Shown here piece by piece: positions 24,766 to 25,386 of a stretch of DNA of 25,386 nucleotides. The notes under the pieces are model-generated. The model ran no database searches. It had not been told where the DNA came from and saw only the letters and a list, made by a program, of their open reading frames with translations. Position numbers and translations under genes: made by a program. Every line of letters starts with the position of its first letter. Within the stretch, counting starts at the first letter, position 1. Source of the stretch: JACKCP01 sp050253255. Lineage in GTDB: Bacteria > Desulfobacterota > Desulfobacteria > Desulfobacterales > JACKCP01. The stretch covers positions 1 to 25,386 of the forward strand of contig JBFWJK010000029.1 of NCBI GenBank assembly GCA_050253255.1, given 5' to 3'.

Positions 24766-25386
24766 GATCAGTCCTTAAAATTTTTTTAAAAATTCCGGAT
24801 GTTTCAATTATTCCCGGACCGGGAATCAGAAGCCTTTTGCCTGTCAGTATATGAATGTTTTCATCCTTAATAAAATTGTCAGGAAAAAGATTTTTCCACA
24901 TGCTTTTTATTTCCTGCTTTTTTTCAGGAGAAAGCTTTTCACCAGGAAGAATATCGATAATTATTTCAGGCTTTCTTTTAAGAATTTCTTCTTTTGACAC
25001 AATAAGATAATTTTTTTCAATATCTGAAAAAATATTATTCCCGCCTGAAAGATATAAAATTTCCGACAAAAAGCTCATCCTCCCCGCTGTTGAAATCTGC
25101 CTTGGAGAATCAGTTAAGCGTCCCACACATAAAAAAACCTTTTTAACCTCAATTTCTTTTTCAGGCTTTAATTCAGATTTTATTTTTTCTGCAAGATCAG
25201 CAGCTTCTTTTTCACAGGACAGCTTTTTCCCTATTTCCAAAATACCTGAATAAATTGTTTCAAGACTGTCCATATTTACCCTTAAAACCTCTATTCCGTA
25301 TTTTTTTGAAAATTTTTCAAAAGATTCAAATTTGCCCTGTACAATTACAAGGTCAGGCGAAAGCTTCAGAATCTTTTCAAAGGATG
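24758..25386 (-). CDS. Periplasmic corrinoid/iron-chelate binding protein, BtuF-like, 5' end outside window
   Basis: The frame is open to the window edge, so the N-terminus and signal peptide are missing. An internal ATG at 25273 is not the start: upstream in frame the protein reads FEKILKLSPDLVIVQGKFE, the usual first-lobe motif of the Peribla_BP_2 (PF01497) family. A long helix with LETIYSGILEIGKKLSCEKEA links the two lobes, and the second lobe includes KKVFLCVGRL, FLSEILYLSGGNNIF and the phrase RKPEIIIDILPG. It should deliver the ligand to the permease. It is the first visible gene of the uptake operon; any riboswitch or promoter lies beyond the window. Confidence 0.88.
   Translation of the reverse strand, partial: SFEKILKLSPDLVIVQGKFESFEKFSKKYGIEVLRVNMDSLETIYSGILEIGKKLSCEKEAADLAEKIKSELKPEKEIEVKKVFLCVGRLTDSPRQISTAGRMSFLSEILYLSGGNNIFSDIEKNYLIVSKEEILKRKPEIIIDILPGEKLSPEKKQEIKSMWKNLFPDNFIKDENIHILTGKRLLIPGPGIIETSGIFKKILRTDHD

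Overview
The window looks like chromosomal DNA from an AT-rich, Gram-negative, probably anaerobic bacterium, most likely a Desulfobacterota (deltaproteobacterial) lineage. The evidence is an outer-membrane TonB receptor, a one-iron superoxide reductase, system II cytochrome c maturation (ResB plus CcsA/CcsB), a GldA/GldF/GldG/DUF4340 cluster, and CFI-type C-terminal tails on secreted proteins. The assignment is inferred from gene content; no rRNA or other phylogenetic marker is present. I see no tRNA, rRNA, CRISPR array, prophage or insertion sequence.

Layout. Positions 1-1600 hold a hairpin, a roughly 350-bp non-coding leader, a class II superoxide reductase and a TTG-started RNase M5-like toprim protein, all on the + strand. 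A shared hairpin terminator separates these from a long minus-strand block (about 9.9 to 1.6 kb, read right to left): resB, ccsB, murA, comEC, a small conserved membrane protein, and a secreted protein with PEGA-like repeats and a beta-rich C-terminus. Divergent from resB is a + strand operon (10.0-14.7 kb) for an ABC-2 exporter-like ATPase and permease, a GldG-like auxiliary protein and a DUF4340 protein, closed by a strong terminator. The GldG-like gene carries an in-frame TAA just before its family-typical C-terminal membrane anchor, and the rest of the anchor is still readable in frame behind the stop.

From 14.8 to 19.2 kb lie an unrecognised secreted, membrane-anchored protein (-), a MarR regulator (+) with a good sigma70-like promoter, and a soluble four-PAS hybrid histidine kinase (-) that converges on marR with a 9-bp gap.

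The right end (25.4 to 19.4 kb, minus strand) is a tightly packed TonB/ABC uptake operon: periplasmic binding protein (5' end beyond the window), ATPase, FecCD/BtuC permease, a DUF4465 secreted protein, a BtuB-like TonB receptor, and a second secreted protein. DUF4465 and the second protein resemble families found with corrinoid receptors, so vitamin B12/corrinoid uptake is the best hypothesis; haem or siderophore uptake remains possible. Neither secreted partner has a clear lipobox, but both carry a Cys-Phe-Ile motif near the C-terminus, suggesting that surface anchoring differs from the lipoproteins used by Bacteroidetes. This module and the interrupted gldG are the two most interesting items.
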